Shown here: in pieces, positions 8,265 to 20,583 of the stretch
Position numbering within the stretch: position 1 is the stretch's first letter
Layout: every line of letters begins with the position of its first letter
Source of the DNA: Novosphingobium cyanobacteriorum
GTDB lineage: Bacteria > Pseudomonadota > Alphaproteobacteria > Sphingomonadales > Sphingomonadaceae
NCBI RefSeq assembly: GCF_029436685.1
Contig: NZ_JAROCY010000001.1
Location: 310,001 to 374,000, forward strand
DNA length: 64,000 nucleotides
Reading direction: 5' to 3'
Translations under genes and position numbers: made by a program
The notes under the pieces: generated by a model
The model's database searches: none
What the model saw: only the letters and a program-made list of their open reading frames with translations
Told to the model about the DNA's origin: nothing

Positions 8265-9635
8265 TCACGGCAGCGCGGGCACCCATTGGGCCAGATCCTG
8301 CTTGGCCCGTCCGGTGTAGGCTTCCTTGCGCACCTTCTTCTTGATCGAGGCGTCAACCGGCGGAAAAAGCCCGAAATTCACGTTCATCGGCTGATAGCTC
8401 TCGGCCTCCGCATCGCCGGTGATATGCGCCAGCAGCGCCCCCAGCGCGGTCGTGCGCGGCGGCGCGGGCCAATCCTGCCCCGTCAGCTCCGCCGCCGCCA
8501 TCAGCCCGGCAAGAAGCCCCACCGCCCCGCTCTCGACATAGCCTTCGCAGCCGGTGATCTGCCCGGCAAAGCGGATATGCGGCGCGGATTTCAGCCGCAG
8601 CTGGCGATCGAGCAGAGTGGGGGAGTTGAGGAAGGTGTTGCGATGGAGCCCGCCAAGCCGCGCGAACTCGGCCTGTTCAAGCCCCGGAATCGTCCGGAAA
8701 ACACGCACTTGCTCGGCATGTTTCAGCTTGGTCTGGAAGCCGACCATGTTCCACAAGGTGCCCAGCTTGTTGTCCTGCCGCAGCTGCACCACGGCATAGG
8801 GCCAGCGCCCGTTGGGATGTTCCGCCGTGGCCCAGTGCGGATTGTCGAGGCCCACCGGCTTCATCGGACCAAAGCGCAGCGTTTCCTCGCCCCGCGCCGC
8901 CATGACCTCGATCGGCATGCAGCCGTCGAAATAGGGAGTGCTGGCTTCCCATTCCTTGAACTCGGTCTTGTCGCCCGCCAGCAATTCTTCCCTGAAAGCA
9001 AGGTATTGGGCGCGGTTCATGGGACAGTTTATGTAGTCCCGCCCATCGCCGCCCATGGCCAGCGAGGCTTCCGCCCCCTTGTCCCACCGGCTCGCCATCC
9101 AGGCCACGTCCATGTCGATGCTTTCGCGATAGACGATGGGGGCGATAGCATCGAAGAAGGCGAGGGAGTCCGCACCCGTCATTGCGCCGATGCTGCCGGC
9201 GAGGGCGGGGGCGGTCAGTGGGCCGGTGGCGATGATGGTCAGGCCGGTTTCTGGCAGGATATCAATGCGTTCGCGCACGATGGTGAGTGTTGGTTGCGCC
9301 GCCAGCGCCGCCTCGACCTCGGCCGAGAACACATCGCGGTCCACCGCCAGCGCCGATCCTGCCGGCACGCGCGCCTTTTCCGCCGCCGCCATCAACAGGC
9401 TGCCGCATTGGCGCATCTCATGGTGGAGCAGGCCCACCGCGTTCTTTTCGTCATCATCGGAGCGGAACGAGTTGGAGCAGACCAGTTCGGCCAGTCCATC
9501 CCCTTGATGCGCCGGGGTTCGTTCGCCCGAACCACGCATTTCCGAGAGTTTGACGCGAATCCCCCGGCGCGCAAGCTGCCAAGCCGCCTCGCTGCCCGCC
9601 ATGCCGCCGCCGATGATATGCACTTGATGATCCAT
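8265..9635 (-). CDS. trmFO: Methylenetetrahydrofolate-tRNA (uracil-54-C5)-methyltransferase
   Basis: TrmFO makes ribothymidine at position 54 of the tRNA T-loop, using methylene-tetrahydrofolate and FADH2. The 456-residue protein begins with a dinucleotide-binding motif ([14 protein letters not shown]), has the family block [11 protein letters not shown] with Cys53 at the same number as a functional cysteine of the Bacillus enzyme, and contains [13 protein letters not shown] with a second conserved Cys. The start at 9635 is the ATG directly before the FAD motif; the open frame extends 14 codons further without support. It is divergent from the YhhN-family gene, 70 bp away. Confidence 0.96.
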   Translation of the reverse strand: MDHQVHIIGGGMAGSEAAWQLARRGIRVKLSEMRGSGERTPAHQGDGLAELVCSNSFRSDDDEKNAVGLLHHEMRQCGSLLMAAAEKARVPAGSALAVDRDVFSAEVEAALAAQPTLTIVRERIDILPETGLTIIATGPLTAPALAGSIGAMTGADSLAFFDAIAPIVYRESIDMDVAWMASRWDKGAEASLAMGGDGRDYINCPMNRAQYLAFREELLAGDKTEFKEWEASTPYFDGCMPIEVMAARGEETLRFGPMKPVGLDNPHWATAEHPNGRWPYAVVQLRQDNKLGTLWNMVGFQTKLKHAEQVRVFRTIPGLEQAEFARLGGLHRNTFLNSPTLLDRQLRLKSAPHIRFAGQITGCEGYVESGAVGLLAGLMAAAELTGQDWPAPPRTTALGALLAHITGDAEAESYQPMNVNFGLFPPVDASIKKKVRKEAYTGRAKQDLAQWVPALP

Positions 9636-9705
9636 GCCAATCGCATTGGCATTGCATCCCCGCGCCGACAACCCCAAGGTGCGCGCACGAAGGGGAAGGG
9701 GGCCG

Positions 9706-10374
9706 ATGGCTGAGCGTGGATTGATCGACAGGCGGCCGTGGCTGGTCGCCAGCCTGCTGTTCGGAATCAGTTACTGGTTCGTGGCGCAAGGCCTTGTCCT
9801 GCCGAAGCTTCCCGGCCTGTTAGTCATTGCCTGGAAAGGTGCGGGCGTCGCCCTGCTGGCCGCCTATGCCTGGGCGCACCATCCTTCGCGCGATGCGCAC
9901 AAGGTGGCGCTGGTCATGGGGCTGGGAGCGATCGGGGACATGGTGCTGGAGGTGAACTTCATCGCCGGCGCGGTCGCGTTTCTGCTCGGCCACCTGATCG
10001 CGGTGTCGCTCTACCTGCGCTACCGGCGGGAAATCATGTCGCCAAGTCAAAGGCTTGCAGGTTTGGCCGTGCTCGTCGCCACGCCGTTCATCGCCTTTGC
10101 CCTGACCGGCCAGCCGACCGTGGCGCTCTACAGCGCCGCGCTTGGAGCCATGGCGGCGGCAGCGTGGACCAGCGCTTTCCCGCGCTATCGCGTCGGGCTG
10201 GGAGCGGTGCTGTTCGTGGCGTCGGACCTGCTGATCTTCGCGCGGATGGGGCCGCTGGCGGGCGACGTGCTGGCGAAGGCGCTGATCTGGCCGCTGTATT
10301 ACTTCGGGCAGTTCCTGATCTGCACCGGCGCCATTTCATTCCTGCGGCGGCAGGGGCAGTTCAGGGAAGAATGA
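9706..10374 (+). CDS. YhhN-family membrane protein (lysoplasmalogenase-like)
   Basis: This 222-residue integral membrane protein has about eight hydrophobic helices. The family signatures are [11 protein letters not shown] followed by [12 protein letters not shown], and near the C-terminus ASDLLIF. Animal TMEM86 members hydrolyse lysoplasmalogens; the bacterial substrate is generally unknown. The ATG at 9706 is preceded by a strong AAGGGG purine run, so I prefer it to the upstream in-frame ATG at 9634. The 3' end overlaps the convergent DUF952 gene by 14 bp. Confidence 0.82.
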   Translation: MAERGLIDRRPWLVASLLFGISYWFVAQGLVLPKLPGLLVIAWKGAGVALLAAYAWAHHPSRDAHKVALVMGLGAIGDMVLEVNFIAGAVAFLLGHLIAVSLYLRYRREIMSPSQRLAGLAVLVATPFIAFALTGQPTVALYSAALGAMAAAAWTSAFPRYRVGLGAVLFVASDLLIFARMGPLAGDVLAKALIWPLYYFGQFLICTGAISFLRRQGQFREE

Positions 10375-10701
10375 CGGTCCCGTCTGCCGACCGCGTCAGC
10401 GGTTGATGCGCCTTGCACGCAGATAGCGGCAAGTCCCCGTAAACATGGGGAAAGAGCGCGCCGCCGCGGGAGACTTCCCACTTTACGGCATCGCCCAGCG
10501 CCTCAAGGTCCACCGCCACCACGTGCAGCCCGGTCTGCCCGGCGAAGTGCTTGTCCACGGTGCCGGTCACCTGATCGGCGGCGGAGAGATGAATGAAACC
10601 GTCAGCAAGGTCGACCGGGGCGCCCTGGAACAGTCCGTCACGCAGCAGGGCGTTCATCTGATCCCCGGTCAGGACCTTGTAGGCCACAGTGGGAAAGTCC
10701 T

Positions 10702-10705
<4 letters not shown>
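10361..10705 (-). CDS. DUF952 family protein
   Basis: This 114-residue cytoplasmic protein matches the DUF952 family: an opening AYKVLTGDQ, the central block DGFIHLSAADQV, and GALFPHVYGDLP toward the end. The molecular function is not established; the fold resembles small ADP-ribosyltransferase-type domains, and I would not claim activity. Its ATG overlaps the gyrA stop (ATGA at 10702-10705), so it is probably translated from the gyrA transcript. Confidence 0.85.
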
Positions 10706-13431
<2,726 letters not shown>

Positions 13432-13722
13432 GGGCGCTGCTTTTTCGCTTCAGTTATCAGGGATGAAACGGCCCTAGCCCCTTTGCTTCAGGATAGCCAG
13501 CAAGAGGGGGGCCACAGGGCGGTTTTTCCACATTTGCGACCATTTGCCTGAACGGCAGGACGAATTGCCATTCAAACGCGGTTCAGCGGTTAAAGGATAG
13601 TCCACACCCCGTTGCAAAGGGACGATTTCCGCGCCAAGCAGCGCGGCGGGTCTGAAGTGACGGAGTGGATGCGGGCGGCGATTCATGCCCCCGGGCGTCC
13701 GGCCGAACAGGAGAAGATGAAG

Positions 13723-15018
13723 ATGCGGGGTTCTTTCGGATTTTTTGGCAAGTCGACCGTTGCGGCGCTTGCGCTGGCCACCGGCCTTGTCGCTGGCGGA
13801 ACCATGATCGGCGCCGGCGTGGCCGTGGCGAAGGACGCCAAGCCCGCGAAGGTGACCAATTCGCCCGAGTTCATCAAGATTGCACAGACGCTGCAGAAGC
13901 CGGTAGCCGATGTTGCCGCAAGCAAGGACAAGGCTGCGGCGGCAGCGCTCGTGCCGCAGCTCGCAGCAGCTGAAGCTTCGGTCAAGACCGCGGCCGACCG
14001 GATCATCTTCGGTCAATGGCAGCAGCAGATCGGCGCTGCGGCTGAAGACAAGGTCCTGCAGCAGAAGGGCCTGCAGAACATGGCCGACAGCGGCCAGCTG
14101 CCGGCGGACAAGCAGGGCCTGGTAACTTACTTCCTCGGCGTGACCGCGTACCAGAACAAGGATTATCCCACGGCCGTGAAGGCGCTGGGGCCGCTCGTCG
14201 CCGCGAACTACAGTGACGATTCGGCTGCAGAGATTCTCGCCGACGCCTATGCGAGCCAGAATCAGGCTCCGCAGGCGATCGAAGCGCTGAAGGGTGCCAT
14301 TGCCGCCCGCAAGGCAGCAGGCGCCGCCGTGCCCGACAGCTGGTTCAAGCGTGGCAACCTGATTGCCTACCAGAACAAGCTGGGCCCGCAGGCGATCGAG
14401 ATGGCGACCATGCAGGTGGAATCGCAGCCGAACGCGCTCAACTGGCTGGGTGCCGGGCAGCTGGTCCGCGAATTCGGCAACTTCAGCAAGGAAGAATCGC
14501 TCGATCTCGGCCGCCTGTTCCTGCGCACCGGCGCGCTGGACAACGATCCGAAGTACACCGAGCGCGAATTCATCGAATACATCCAGGCCGCCGACCCGCG
14601 TCGTCTGCCCGGTGAAACCGTCAAGGTTGGCGAACTGGGCCTCGCCAAGGGTGCGCTGAAGTCGTCCGACCCGTTCGTGACCGACGCGCTGAGCCAGGCC
14701 CGCGGCCGTATCGCGGCGGACAAGGCTTCGCTGGCGGCGCTGGAAAAGGACGGCCGCGCCTCGCCCACGGGCAAGAGCGCGGTGGCCACGGCCGACGCCT
14801 ACCTCTCCTATGGCGAAGCTGCCAAGGCTGAGGAAATGTACCAGATCGCGCTGCAGAAGGGCGGCATCGACGCCGACCGCGCGCTGACCCGTCTGGGCAT
14901 CGCGCAGGTGGACCTTGGCAAGTATGCCGACGCCAAGGCGACTTTCGCCAAGGTGACCGGCGTGCGCGCACCGCTGGCCAAGCTGTGGAGCGTCTACGCC
15001 AGCAGCAAGGTGCAGTAA
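13723..15018 (+). CDS. Exported alpha-helical repeat protein, TPR-like
   Basis: From the ATG at 13723 the protein has 431 residues. The ATG at 13717 is in frame but only 3 bases from the AGGAG at 13709-13713, whereas 13723 is 9 bases away. A signal peptide (SFGFFGKSTVAALALATG and following) ends near VAVAKDA. The mature protein is Ala-rich and helical with TPR-like units, for example the segments around AAEILADAYASQNQAPQAIEALKG and AYLSYGEAAKAEEMY read in pieces. The role is unknown, possibly a periplasmic scaffold. A perfect hairpin terminator follows. Confidence 0.78.
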   Translation: MRGSFGFFGKSTVAALALATGLVAGGTMIGAGVAVAKDAKPAKVTNSPEFIKIAQTLQKPVADVAASKDKAAAAALVPQLAAAEASVKTAADRIIFGQWQQQIGAAAEDKVLQQKGLQNMADSGQLPADKQGLVTYFLGVTAYQNKDYPTAVKALGPLVAANYSDDSAAEILADAYASQNQAPQAIEALKGAIAARKAAGAAVPDSWFKRGNLIAYQNKLGPQAIEMATMQVESQPNALNWLGAGQLVREFGNFSKEESLDLGRLFLRTGALDNDPKYTEREFIEYIQAADPRRLPGETVKVGELGLAKGALKSSDPFVTDALSQARGRIAADKASLAALEKDGRASPTGKSAVATADAYLSYGEAAKAEEMYQIALQKGGIDADRALTRLGIAQVDLGKYADAKATFAKVTGVRAPLAKLWSVYASSKVQ

Positions 15019-15048
15019 GAGCCTGCTTCCCAGGGACGGGACCAAAGG

Positions 15049-15080
15049 AAAGGGCGGCCCATTGCGGGGCCGCCCTTTTC
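15049..15080 (+). terminator. Rho-independent terminator between convergent genes
   Basis: A 12-bp perfect stem (15049-15060 with 15067-15078) has a 6-base loop and a TTTT run at its 3' side, with AAA on the 5' side. It lies between the TPR-like gene and the convergent carbonic anhydrase gene and can probably serve both. Confidence 0.92.
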
Positions 15081-15103
15081 GATTCTGGCAGTGGGTCCGA
15101 AGG

Positions 15104-15757
15104 TCAGGAAACAGGGGCAAACTCTCCGGTCGCCTCGTCCAGAAGGTGCAGCTGCCCGTCTGAGATGGCGAAGAACGCACCGCGCAGGCGCAGCTCGCCA
15201 TCGCGCTCCTTGCGGCGGATGCAGGGGAAGGTGCGCAGGTTGGCAAGGCTGACCTTCACGCCTTCCAGCTCCATCGCCCGCTCCGCCTCGCGCCCATGCG
15301 TGCCATATTGCGCGGCGACCGGCTTGCGCGCCTCGTCCAGCAGCGACATCCAGTTGGATATGAAGCCGCCTTCGCCGGGCTCTGCATCCTTCAGGTCCTG
15401 CGTCAGTGCCGCCTTGCAGCCGCCGCACATGCCGTGGCCCATGACGACGATTTCCTTCACCTTCAGCACCTGCACCGCAAATTCCAGTGCGGCCGAAACG
15501 CCGTGGTGGCCGGGATTGGTCTCGAACGGGGGGACCATCGCCGCCACGTTGCGCACCACGAACATCTCCCCCGGGTCAGTGTCGAAAATCTCGGCCGGGT
15601 CCACGCGGCTGTCGGAACAGGCGATGATCATCACCTGCGGCTCCTGCCCCTCGCGCAGTTCCTTCCAGCGCTCGAGACGGGGCGTCCAGCCGTGGTGGCG
15701 GAAGCGGCGGTAGCCGGTGATCAGGTGATCGAGCTCGGGAGAAGGGGTGTCTGTCAT
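15104..15757 (-). CDS. Beta-class carbonic anhydrase
   Basis: This enzyme interconverts CO2 and bicarbonate with a zinc ion. The 217-residue protein has the zinc ligands in the expected order: Cys47 and Asp49 in ACSDSRVD, His108 and Cys111 in GHGMCGGC. The length is typical for bacterial beta-CAs. The ATG at 15757 is chosen because the family N-terminus (LITGYRRFR) follows directly; the open frame runs much further upstream, antisense to lipA. It is divergent from lipA, with 66 bp between starts. Confidence 0.95.
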   Translation of the reverse strand: MTDTPSPELDHLITGYRRFRHHGWTPRLERWKELREGQEPQVMIIACSDSRVDPAEIFDTDPGEMFVVRNVAAMVPPFETNPGHHGVSAALEFAVQVLKVKEIVVMGHGMCGGCKAALTQDLKDAEPGEGGFISNWMSLLDEARKPVAAQYGTHGREAERAMELEGVKVSLANLRTFPCIRRKERDGELRLRGAFFAISDGQLHLLDEATGEFAPVS

Positions 15758-15823
15758 GAGTCGCCTAGTGAAGTGGAACTTTGGGTCTTTCAAGTGCGCG
15801 GCGATAAGCCTATCTGCACCGCC

Positions 15824-16768
15824 ATGACCGATCTCGCCAACGCTCCGTCCCCGCAACCGGGTCCCGAACGCCAGCGCAAGCCCGACTGGATCCGCGTGAA
15901 AGCGCCGACCAGCAAGGGTTATGGGGAAACGCGCCAGCTGATGCGCGACCTGAAGCTGAACACGGTGTGCGAGGAAGCGGCCTGTCCGAACATCGGCGAA
16001 TGCTGGACCAAGAAGCACGCCACGGTGATGATCCTGGGCGATGTGTGCACCCGCGCCTGCGCGTTCTGCAACGTGAAGACCGGGATGCCCCGCGCCGTGG
16101 ACGCCAGCGAACCCGGCCACGTGGCCGAGGCGGCCGCGAAGATGGGGCTGGAGCACATCGTGATCACCTCGGTGGACCGCGACGACCTGCCCGATGGCGG
16201 CGCGGGGCAGTTCGTGAAGGTGATCCGCGCGCTGCGCGAGCAGACGCCGAACACCACCATCGAGATCCTGACCCCCGATTTCCGCGGCAAGATGCAGGCG
16301 GCGGTGGCGGCCATCGTGGAAGCGGGGCCGGATGTGTACAATCACAACCTTGAAACCGTGCCCCGGCTCTATCCCACCATCCGCCCTGGCGCGCGCTATT
16401 ATGCCTCGCTGCGCCTGCTGGAAGAGGTGAAGGCCCACAATCCGCTGGTCTTCACCAAGAGCGGGATCATGCTGGGACTGGGCGAGGAGCGGCTTGAGGT
16501 GCACCAGGTGATGGACGACATGCGCAGCGCGCAGATCGATTTCCTGACCATGGGCCAATACCTGCAGCCCACGCCCAAACATGCCAAGGTGATCGAATTC
16601 GTGACGCCCAAGGCCTTCGACGCCTATGGCGCGATCGCCCGGGCCAAAGGCTTTCTGCAGGTGGCGGCAAGCCCGCTGACCCGGTCGAGCTATCACGCGG
16701 GCGAAGACTTTGCCCAGATGCGCGCCGCGCGCGAGGCGAAGCTCGCCAAGGCGGCGCAGAGAGGCTGA
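15824..16768 (+). CDS. lipA: Lipoyl synthase
   Basis: LipA is a radical-SAM enzyme that inserts two sulfurs into protein-bound octanoyl groups to make lipoate. The 314-residue protein has both iron-sulfur motifs: the auxiliary cluster cysteines C49, C54 and C60 ([13 protein letters not shown]) and the radical-SAM cysteines C75, C79 and C82 (CTRACAFC). It ends with the family block [13 protein letters not shown]. Its product is needed by the lipoyl domains of PdhB and PdhC in this same window. The next gene begins 4 bases after its stop, so the two probably share a transcript. Confidence 0.98.
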   Translation: MTDLANAPSPQPGPERQRKPDWIRVKAPTSKGYGETRQLMRDLKLNTVCEEAACPNIGECWTKKHATVMILGDVCTRACAFCNVKTGMPRAVDASEPGHVAEAAAKMGLEHIVITSVDRDDLPDGGAGQFVKVIRALREQTPNTTIEILTPDFRGKMQAAVAAIVEAGPDVYNHNLETVPRLYPTIRPGARYYASLRLLEEVKAHNPLVFTKSGIMLGLGEERLEVHQVMDDMRSAQIDFLTMGQYLQPTPKHAKVIEFVTPKAFDAYGAIARAKGFLQVAASPLTRSSYHAGEDFAQMRAAREAKLAKAAQRG

Positions 16769-16772
16769 GCCG

Positions 16773-17234
16773 GTGCCACATATCGCCGAAACCCGGCGGC
16801 TGAAGTGGTCGCCCGAACAGATGTTCGATCTTGTGGCCGACGTGAAGCGCTATGCCGAGTTCCTGCCCTGGGTGGTGGCCACGCGCATCAAGTCCGAGAG
16901 CGAGCACGAGATGGTTGCCGACATGATGGTGGGCTTCAACGCGCTGCGCGAGAAGTTCACATCGCGTGTGAAGAAGGACCGCCCGCGCGAGATCGTGGTG
17001 GAATACCTCGACGGACCGATGAAGAGCCTGTCGAACTCGTGGACATTCGCCCCCGATGGCGAGGGCGGCTGCACGATCGATTTCTGCGTGGATTTCACCT
17101 TCCGCAACGCCATCTTCGAAAAGCTGGCGGGCCAGTATCTCGACCGCGCCTTCCGCAAGATGGTGACCGCGTTCGAAACCCGAGCCGAGCGGCTTTACGG
17201 CAGCAGCAGTTCCAGCGCGCAGATCGTCGCCTGA
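16773..17234 (+). CDS. START-like polyketide cyclase family protein (RatA/COQ10 type)
   Basis: The 153-residue protein (GTG start at 16773, 4 bases after the lipA stop) has the family pattern: opening with HIAETRRLKWSPEQMFDLVADV and then KRYAEFLPW, with RERF-like LREKF and the C-terminal DRAFRKMVTAFETRA helix. COQ10 proteins bind ubiquinone and help its use in respiration; RatA of E. coli was described as a ribosome-associated toxin. The alphaproteobacterial members are usually annotated as coenzyme Q-binding, which I consider the better guess. The last 40 bases overlap the convergent cinA-type gene. Confidence 0.85.
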   Translation: MPHIAETRRLKWSPEQMFDLVADVKRYAEFLPWVVATRIKSESEHEMVADMMVGFNALREKFTSRVKKDRPREIVVEYLDGPMKSLSNSWTFAPDGEGGCTIDFCVDFTFRNAIFEKLAGQYLDRAFRKMVTAFETRAERLYGSSSSSAQIVA

Positions 17235-17698
17235 CGGCGCACTTCGCCGCGGGTCTTGGCGGTTTCGAAGAACTTCATTTCGGCATTGACCGCCTGCGGA
17301 TCCTCGCCGCGCTCCGCCCGGGCGAAGACCACGGTGCCGACCGGCTTGTTGTCCGATCCGCCGTCAGGGCCGGCCACGCCGGTGATCGCCACGGCCACGT
17401 CGGCGTTGGAATGGCGCAAGGCACCCTGCGCCATCGACCATGCAACGGCCACGGATACCGCGCCGAACGTGTCGATCACGTCTTCAGACACACCCAGCAG
17501 TTCATGCTTGGCGGCATTGGAATAGGTGACGAAGCCGCGATCGAGCACGGCCGAGCTTCCCGCCACCTCGGTCAACGCCGCGGCGACCAGCCCACCCGTG
17601 CAGCTTTCCGCAACGGCAACGGTGCGTCCGGCCTGCGCGTTCTCGGCAATAACCTTGCGCGCGAGTTCGACAATCTCTGAAGGAAGGAGGGTATCCAT
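17195..17698 (-). CDS. CinA C-terminal-type nicotinamide-nucleotide amidase
   Basis: The 167-residue protein is a stand-alone CinA C-terminal domain (PncC type), which deamidates nicotinamide mononucleotide and feeds NAD salvage. The signature AESCTGGLVAA contains Ser32 and is followed by Lys64 in AAKHELLGV, matching the Ser-Lys catalytic arrangement of the family. GVAGPDGGSDNKPVGTV is the second family block. The ATG at 17698 puts the conserved N-terminal helix first. The 3' end overlaps the convergent COQ10-like gene by 40 bp inside both coding regions. Confidence 0.9.
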   Translation of the reverse strand: MDTLLPSEIVELARKVIAENAQAGRTVAVAESCTGGLVAAALTEVAGSSAVLDRGFVTYSNAAKHELLGVSEDVIDTFGAVSVAVAWSMAQGALRHSNADVAVAITGVAGPDGGSDNKPVGTVVFARAERGEDPQAVNAEMKFFETAKTRGEVRRQATICALELLLP

Positions 17699-17706
17699 CT
17701 GGTTTT

Positions 17707-18258
17707 TCAGCTCTTTGCCGCGCAGATCGGCAGCTTGGATTTGGCCGGTGCGGCGCCGGGCTTGGGCTTTTCCGCCATCACGATCACGAACGAGATCAGC
17801 TCTGCCGTGTTTTCCGGCGGCAGGGGGGAAAGCAGGCGGACCGCCCGTTCGATCGCTACACACTGATCGGGTTTCACCCCATCCGCCACGATCTGGCCCA
17901 CGATCCCTTCGGCAAAGGGCTGCAGCGCGCTGTCAGGCAGGCGGCTGACCATCTGGCCCATCTTTTCGTCGCCCTTGCCCAGCTTCATCAGCGCTCCACG
18001 GGCGCTCGGCCATGCGGACTGCTTGCGCGCGGCATAGCTCTGGACCAGGCTCGGTCCCTTGGTCGCGAACCAGCCGCTGGGCGAAAGCGAAGGCTGGCAG
18101 GCCTTCATCACCGATTCCATCGCCACCGGCAGCGTAAAGGTGATCACACTGTTCAGCTCTTCCTCGGTGAGGCAGGCGGACTGCTGCGCATGCGCCACGT
18201 TGCCTGCCAGCAAGGATGCGGCAGCCAGTGTTCCGGCAATCAGCGAGTGTAGGCGCAT
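17707..18258 (-). CDS. Exported hypothetical protein
   Basis: The 183-residue protein has a clear signal peptide (start MRLHSLIAGTLAAASLLAG, cleavage near AHAQQ) and three cysteines in the mature part. I do not recognise the family. The ATG at 18258 fits the signal peptide and has an AAGGA upstream. A GTG at 18300 would overlap the ispDF stop as GTGA and add 14 residues, which is possible given how common that overlap is here. It lies between ispDF and the cinA-type gene, all on one strand and nearly contiguous, so it is probably in their operon. Confidence 0.7.
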   Translation of the reverse strand: MRLHSLIAGTLAAASLLAGNVAHAQQSACLTEEELNSVITFTLPVAMESVMKACQPSLSPSGWFATKGPSLVQSYAARKQSAWPSARGALMKLGKGDEKMGQMVSRLPDSALQPFAEGIVGQIVADGVKPDQCVAIERAVRLLSPLPPENTAELISFVIVMAEKPKPGAAPAKSKLPICAAKS

Positions 18259-18296
18259 CCTGTCGATCCTTCGTTTCTCGGCCTTGGAAGCCCGTA

Positions 18297-19451
18297 TCAC
18301 GCGGCGGTGACCGTGGCGACTGCCTGCGCCGCGATACCTTCGCCGCGGCCCGTTGTTCCCAACCGTTCCGTGGTTGTCGCCTTCACCGAGACGAGGGCGA
18401 TGTCAATTCCGAGAATCTCGGCAAGGCGTGCCCTCATTTCCAACTTGTGCGGCCCGATCTTCGGCGCTTCGCAGATGATGGTCACGTCCACGTTGGCGAT
18501 GGCATGGCCGGATTGGCCGACCAGATGCGCCGCATGGGCGAGGAACCTGTCGGACGAGGCACCCAACCATTGCGGGTCGCTTGGCGGAAAATGATCGCCG
18601 ATGTCACCCGCCGCAATCGCGCCGAGCAGCGCATCGACCAGCGCATGGATGGCCACATCGGCGTCGCTGTGGCCGGAAAGCCCCTTGGCATGGGGGATCT
18701 GAACCCCGCAAAGCCAGAGTTCCTCACCCTCAACCAGACGGTGCACGTCGAATCCCATGCCGGTGCGCACGGTCATTGCTCTCTCCTGGAAATCGCTGGC
18801 GAACGTCACCTTGCGCAACCGCTCGTCACCCTGGACCAGCGCCACCGCCAGCCCGGCCGCTTCGGCCACGGCGGCGTCGTCCCCGGCGTCGGTCGCGCCC
18901 GGCCACGCGCGGTGGGCGGCCAGGATCGCCGGATAGCGGAAGGCCTGCGGGGTCTGCACGCGATAAAGTCCATCGCGATCGACGAACGCGCCGCGCAGGC
19001 CCTGCGCCCCGCGCACCACGCTGTCCACCACCGGCAGGACCGGGATCGCGCCGGGCTGCGTCTCCAGCGCAGCCAGCAGCGCTTCGATCACTGCGCAGGG
19101 CAGATCAGGCCGCGCGGCATCGTGGATCAGCACGTGATCGGGCGCGTCGCCTGCCATCGCCTCAAGTGCAAGGCGCACCGAATCCTGCCGCGTTGCCCCG
19201 CCATGGGTGAACCTGACCGCAGCAATGCCGGACGTTGCGGCTTCGGCCTCAGCCTCCCAGCCTGCGGGAATCGCGATCACGATAGGGGCGACGCCCGCGG
19301 CTGCCAGCGCTTCCACACAATGGCGCAACAGCGGCTTTCCCCGCCACGGCGCGAACTGCTTGGGCACCGATCCGCCCGCGCGCAGGCCCTTGCCCGCGGC
19401 AACGACGACAGCAGCGACCGAGGCGCCGGAAGCGGGAAGGGGGGCGTTCAT
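18297..19451 (-). CDS. ispDF: Bifunctional IspD/IspF, isoprenoid (MEP) pathway
   Basis: This fused enzyme catalyses two MEP-pathway steps: cytidylyl transfer to methylerythritol phosphate (IspD) and cyclisation to MEcPP (IspF). IspD occupies about residues 1-220, with the nucleotide-binding start AAVVVAAGKGLRAGG and KQF. IspF follows from about 228, with GMGFDVHRL (zinc-binding Asp/His), SGHSDADV and the end block TTERLGTTGRGEGIAA. The 384-residue length fits known fusions, which are frequent in alphaproteobacteria. It is divergent from dusB. Confidence 0.97.
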   Translation of the reverse strand: MNAPLPASGASVAAVVVAAGKGLRAGGSVPKQFAPWRGKPLLRHCVEALAAAGVAPIVIAIPAGWEAEAEAATSGIAAVRFTHGGATRQDSVRLALEAMAGDAPDHVLIHDAARPDLPCAVIEALLAALETQPGAIPVLPVVDSVVRGAQGLRGAFVDRDGLYRVQTPQAFRYPAILAAHRAWPGATDAGDDAAVAEAAGLAVALVQGDERLRKVTFASDFQERAMTVRTGMGFDVHRLVEGEELWLCGVQIPHAKGLSGHSDADVAIHALVDALLGAIAAGDIGDHFPPSDPQWLGASSDRFLAHAAHLVGQSGHAIANVDVTIICEAPKIGPHKLEMRARLAEILGIDIALVSVKATTTERLGTTGRGEGIAAQAVATVTAA

Positions 19452-19523
19452 CTGAGCCGCCCCTTACAGAACTTGCCCCATGCCGTGCAATCGACTAAGC
19501 GCGTGCCTGTTTTTTAGGCAGCG

Positions 19524-20558
19524 ATGATGACCGAGACGCCCGTTCCCCCGCAGCTGAAGCCCATCCACGTCGGCCCGGTCCAGGTGGATTGCCCGGTCGT
19601 GCTCGCGCCGATGACCGGCGTTTCCGACCTGCCGTTCCGCACCATGGTCCGCCGCTTCGGCTCGGGCCTGAACGTGACCGAGATGATCGCCAGCCCGGCT
19701 GCGATCCGTGAAACGCGCCAGTCGATCCAGAAGGCGGCGTGGCATCCGATGGAAGAGCCCGTTTCCATGCAGCTGGTAGGCTGCGAACCGGCGCAGATGG
19801 CGGAAGCCGCGAAGCTGGTGGAACAGCAGGGCGCCGCGATCATCGACATCAACATGGGCTGCCCGGTGCGCAAGGTGGTGAACGGCGATGCCGGCTCCGC
19901 GCTGATGCGCCAGATCCCGCTCGCCACCGCGCTGATCGAGGCGACGGTGAAGGCGGTGAAGGTGCCCGTCACGGTCAAGATGCGCATGGGCTGGTGCCAT
20001 GACAGCCTGAACGCGCCCGAACTGGCGCGGATTGCGCAGGATATCGGCGCCCGCATGATCACCGTCCACGGCCGCACCCGCAACCAGATGTACAAGGGCA
20101 GCGCCGACTGGGCCTTCGTGCGCAAGGTGAAGGAAGCGGTGGACGTGCCGGTGATCGTCAATGGCGACATCTGCACGATCGAGGACGTGGCCGCCGCCGT
20201 GGAGCAGAGCGGGGCCGACGGCGTGATGATCGGCCGCGGCGCCTATGGCAAGCCGTGGCTGCTGGGACAGGTGATGCACTGGCTGGCCACGGGCGAGCGC
20301 CTGCCCGAACCCACGATCCGCGAACAGTATGCCCTGATCGTGGAGCATTATCACCAGATGCTCGAGCATTATGGCGCGGTTACCGGGGTCAACATGGCGC
20401 GCAAGCATCTGGGCTGGTACACCAAGGGCCTGCCCGGATCGGCCGAGTTCAGGAACCGCGTGAACTTCATCGACGACGCCAAGGCGGTGCTCGCCAGCCT
20501 GGAGGAATTCTACGGTCGCTTCGGCGACGAGGTCGTTGAACGGCGTGAGGCTGCGTGA
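19524..20558 (+). CDS. dusB: tRNA-dihydrouridine synthase (DusB / NifR3 type)
   Basis: Dus enzymes reduce uridine to dihydrouridine in tRNA D-loops using FMN and NADPH. The 344-residue protein has the FMN-barrel start [15 protein letters not shown] and the catalytic Cys113 in [18 protein letters not shown]. Linkage to ntrB-ntrC is the classic alphaproteobacterial nifR3-ntrBC arrangement, and it is likely the first gene of that operon. The start is an ATGATG at 19524; the second ATG is equally possible. Confidence 0.95.
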   Translation: MMTETPVPPQLKPIHVGPVQVDCPVVLAPMTGVSDLPFRTMVRRFGSGLNVTEMIASPAAIRETRQSIQKAAWHPMEEPVSMQLVGCEPAQMAEAAKLVEQQGAAIIDINMGCPVRKVVNGDAGSALMRQIPLATALIEATVKAVKVPVTVKMRMGWCHDSLNAPELARIAQDIGARMITVHGRTRNQMYKGSADWAFVRKVKEAVDVPVIVNGDICTIEDVAAAVEQSGADGVMIGRGAYGKPWLLGQVMHWLATGERLPEPTIREQYALIVEHYHQMLEHYGAVTGVNMARKHLGWYTKGLPGSAEFRNRVNFIDDAKAVLASLEEFYGRFGDEVVERREAA

Positions 20559-20583
20559 GGCCTGATTGCCTGGAGACGGGCCG

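Noticed and set aside
8286-9713. Plus-strand open frame of 475 codons opposite trmFO
   Set aside because: It is antisense of a clear trmFO gene, with no domain or plausible start signal.
15758-16696. Extension of the carbonic anhydrase frame across lipA
   Set aside because: The minus-strand frame is open for 530 codons, but only the last 217 encode the enzyme; the rest is antisense to lipA.
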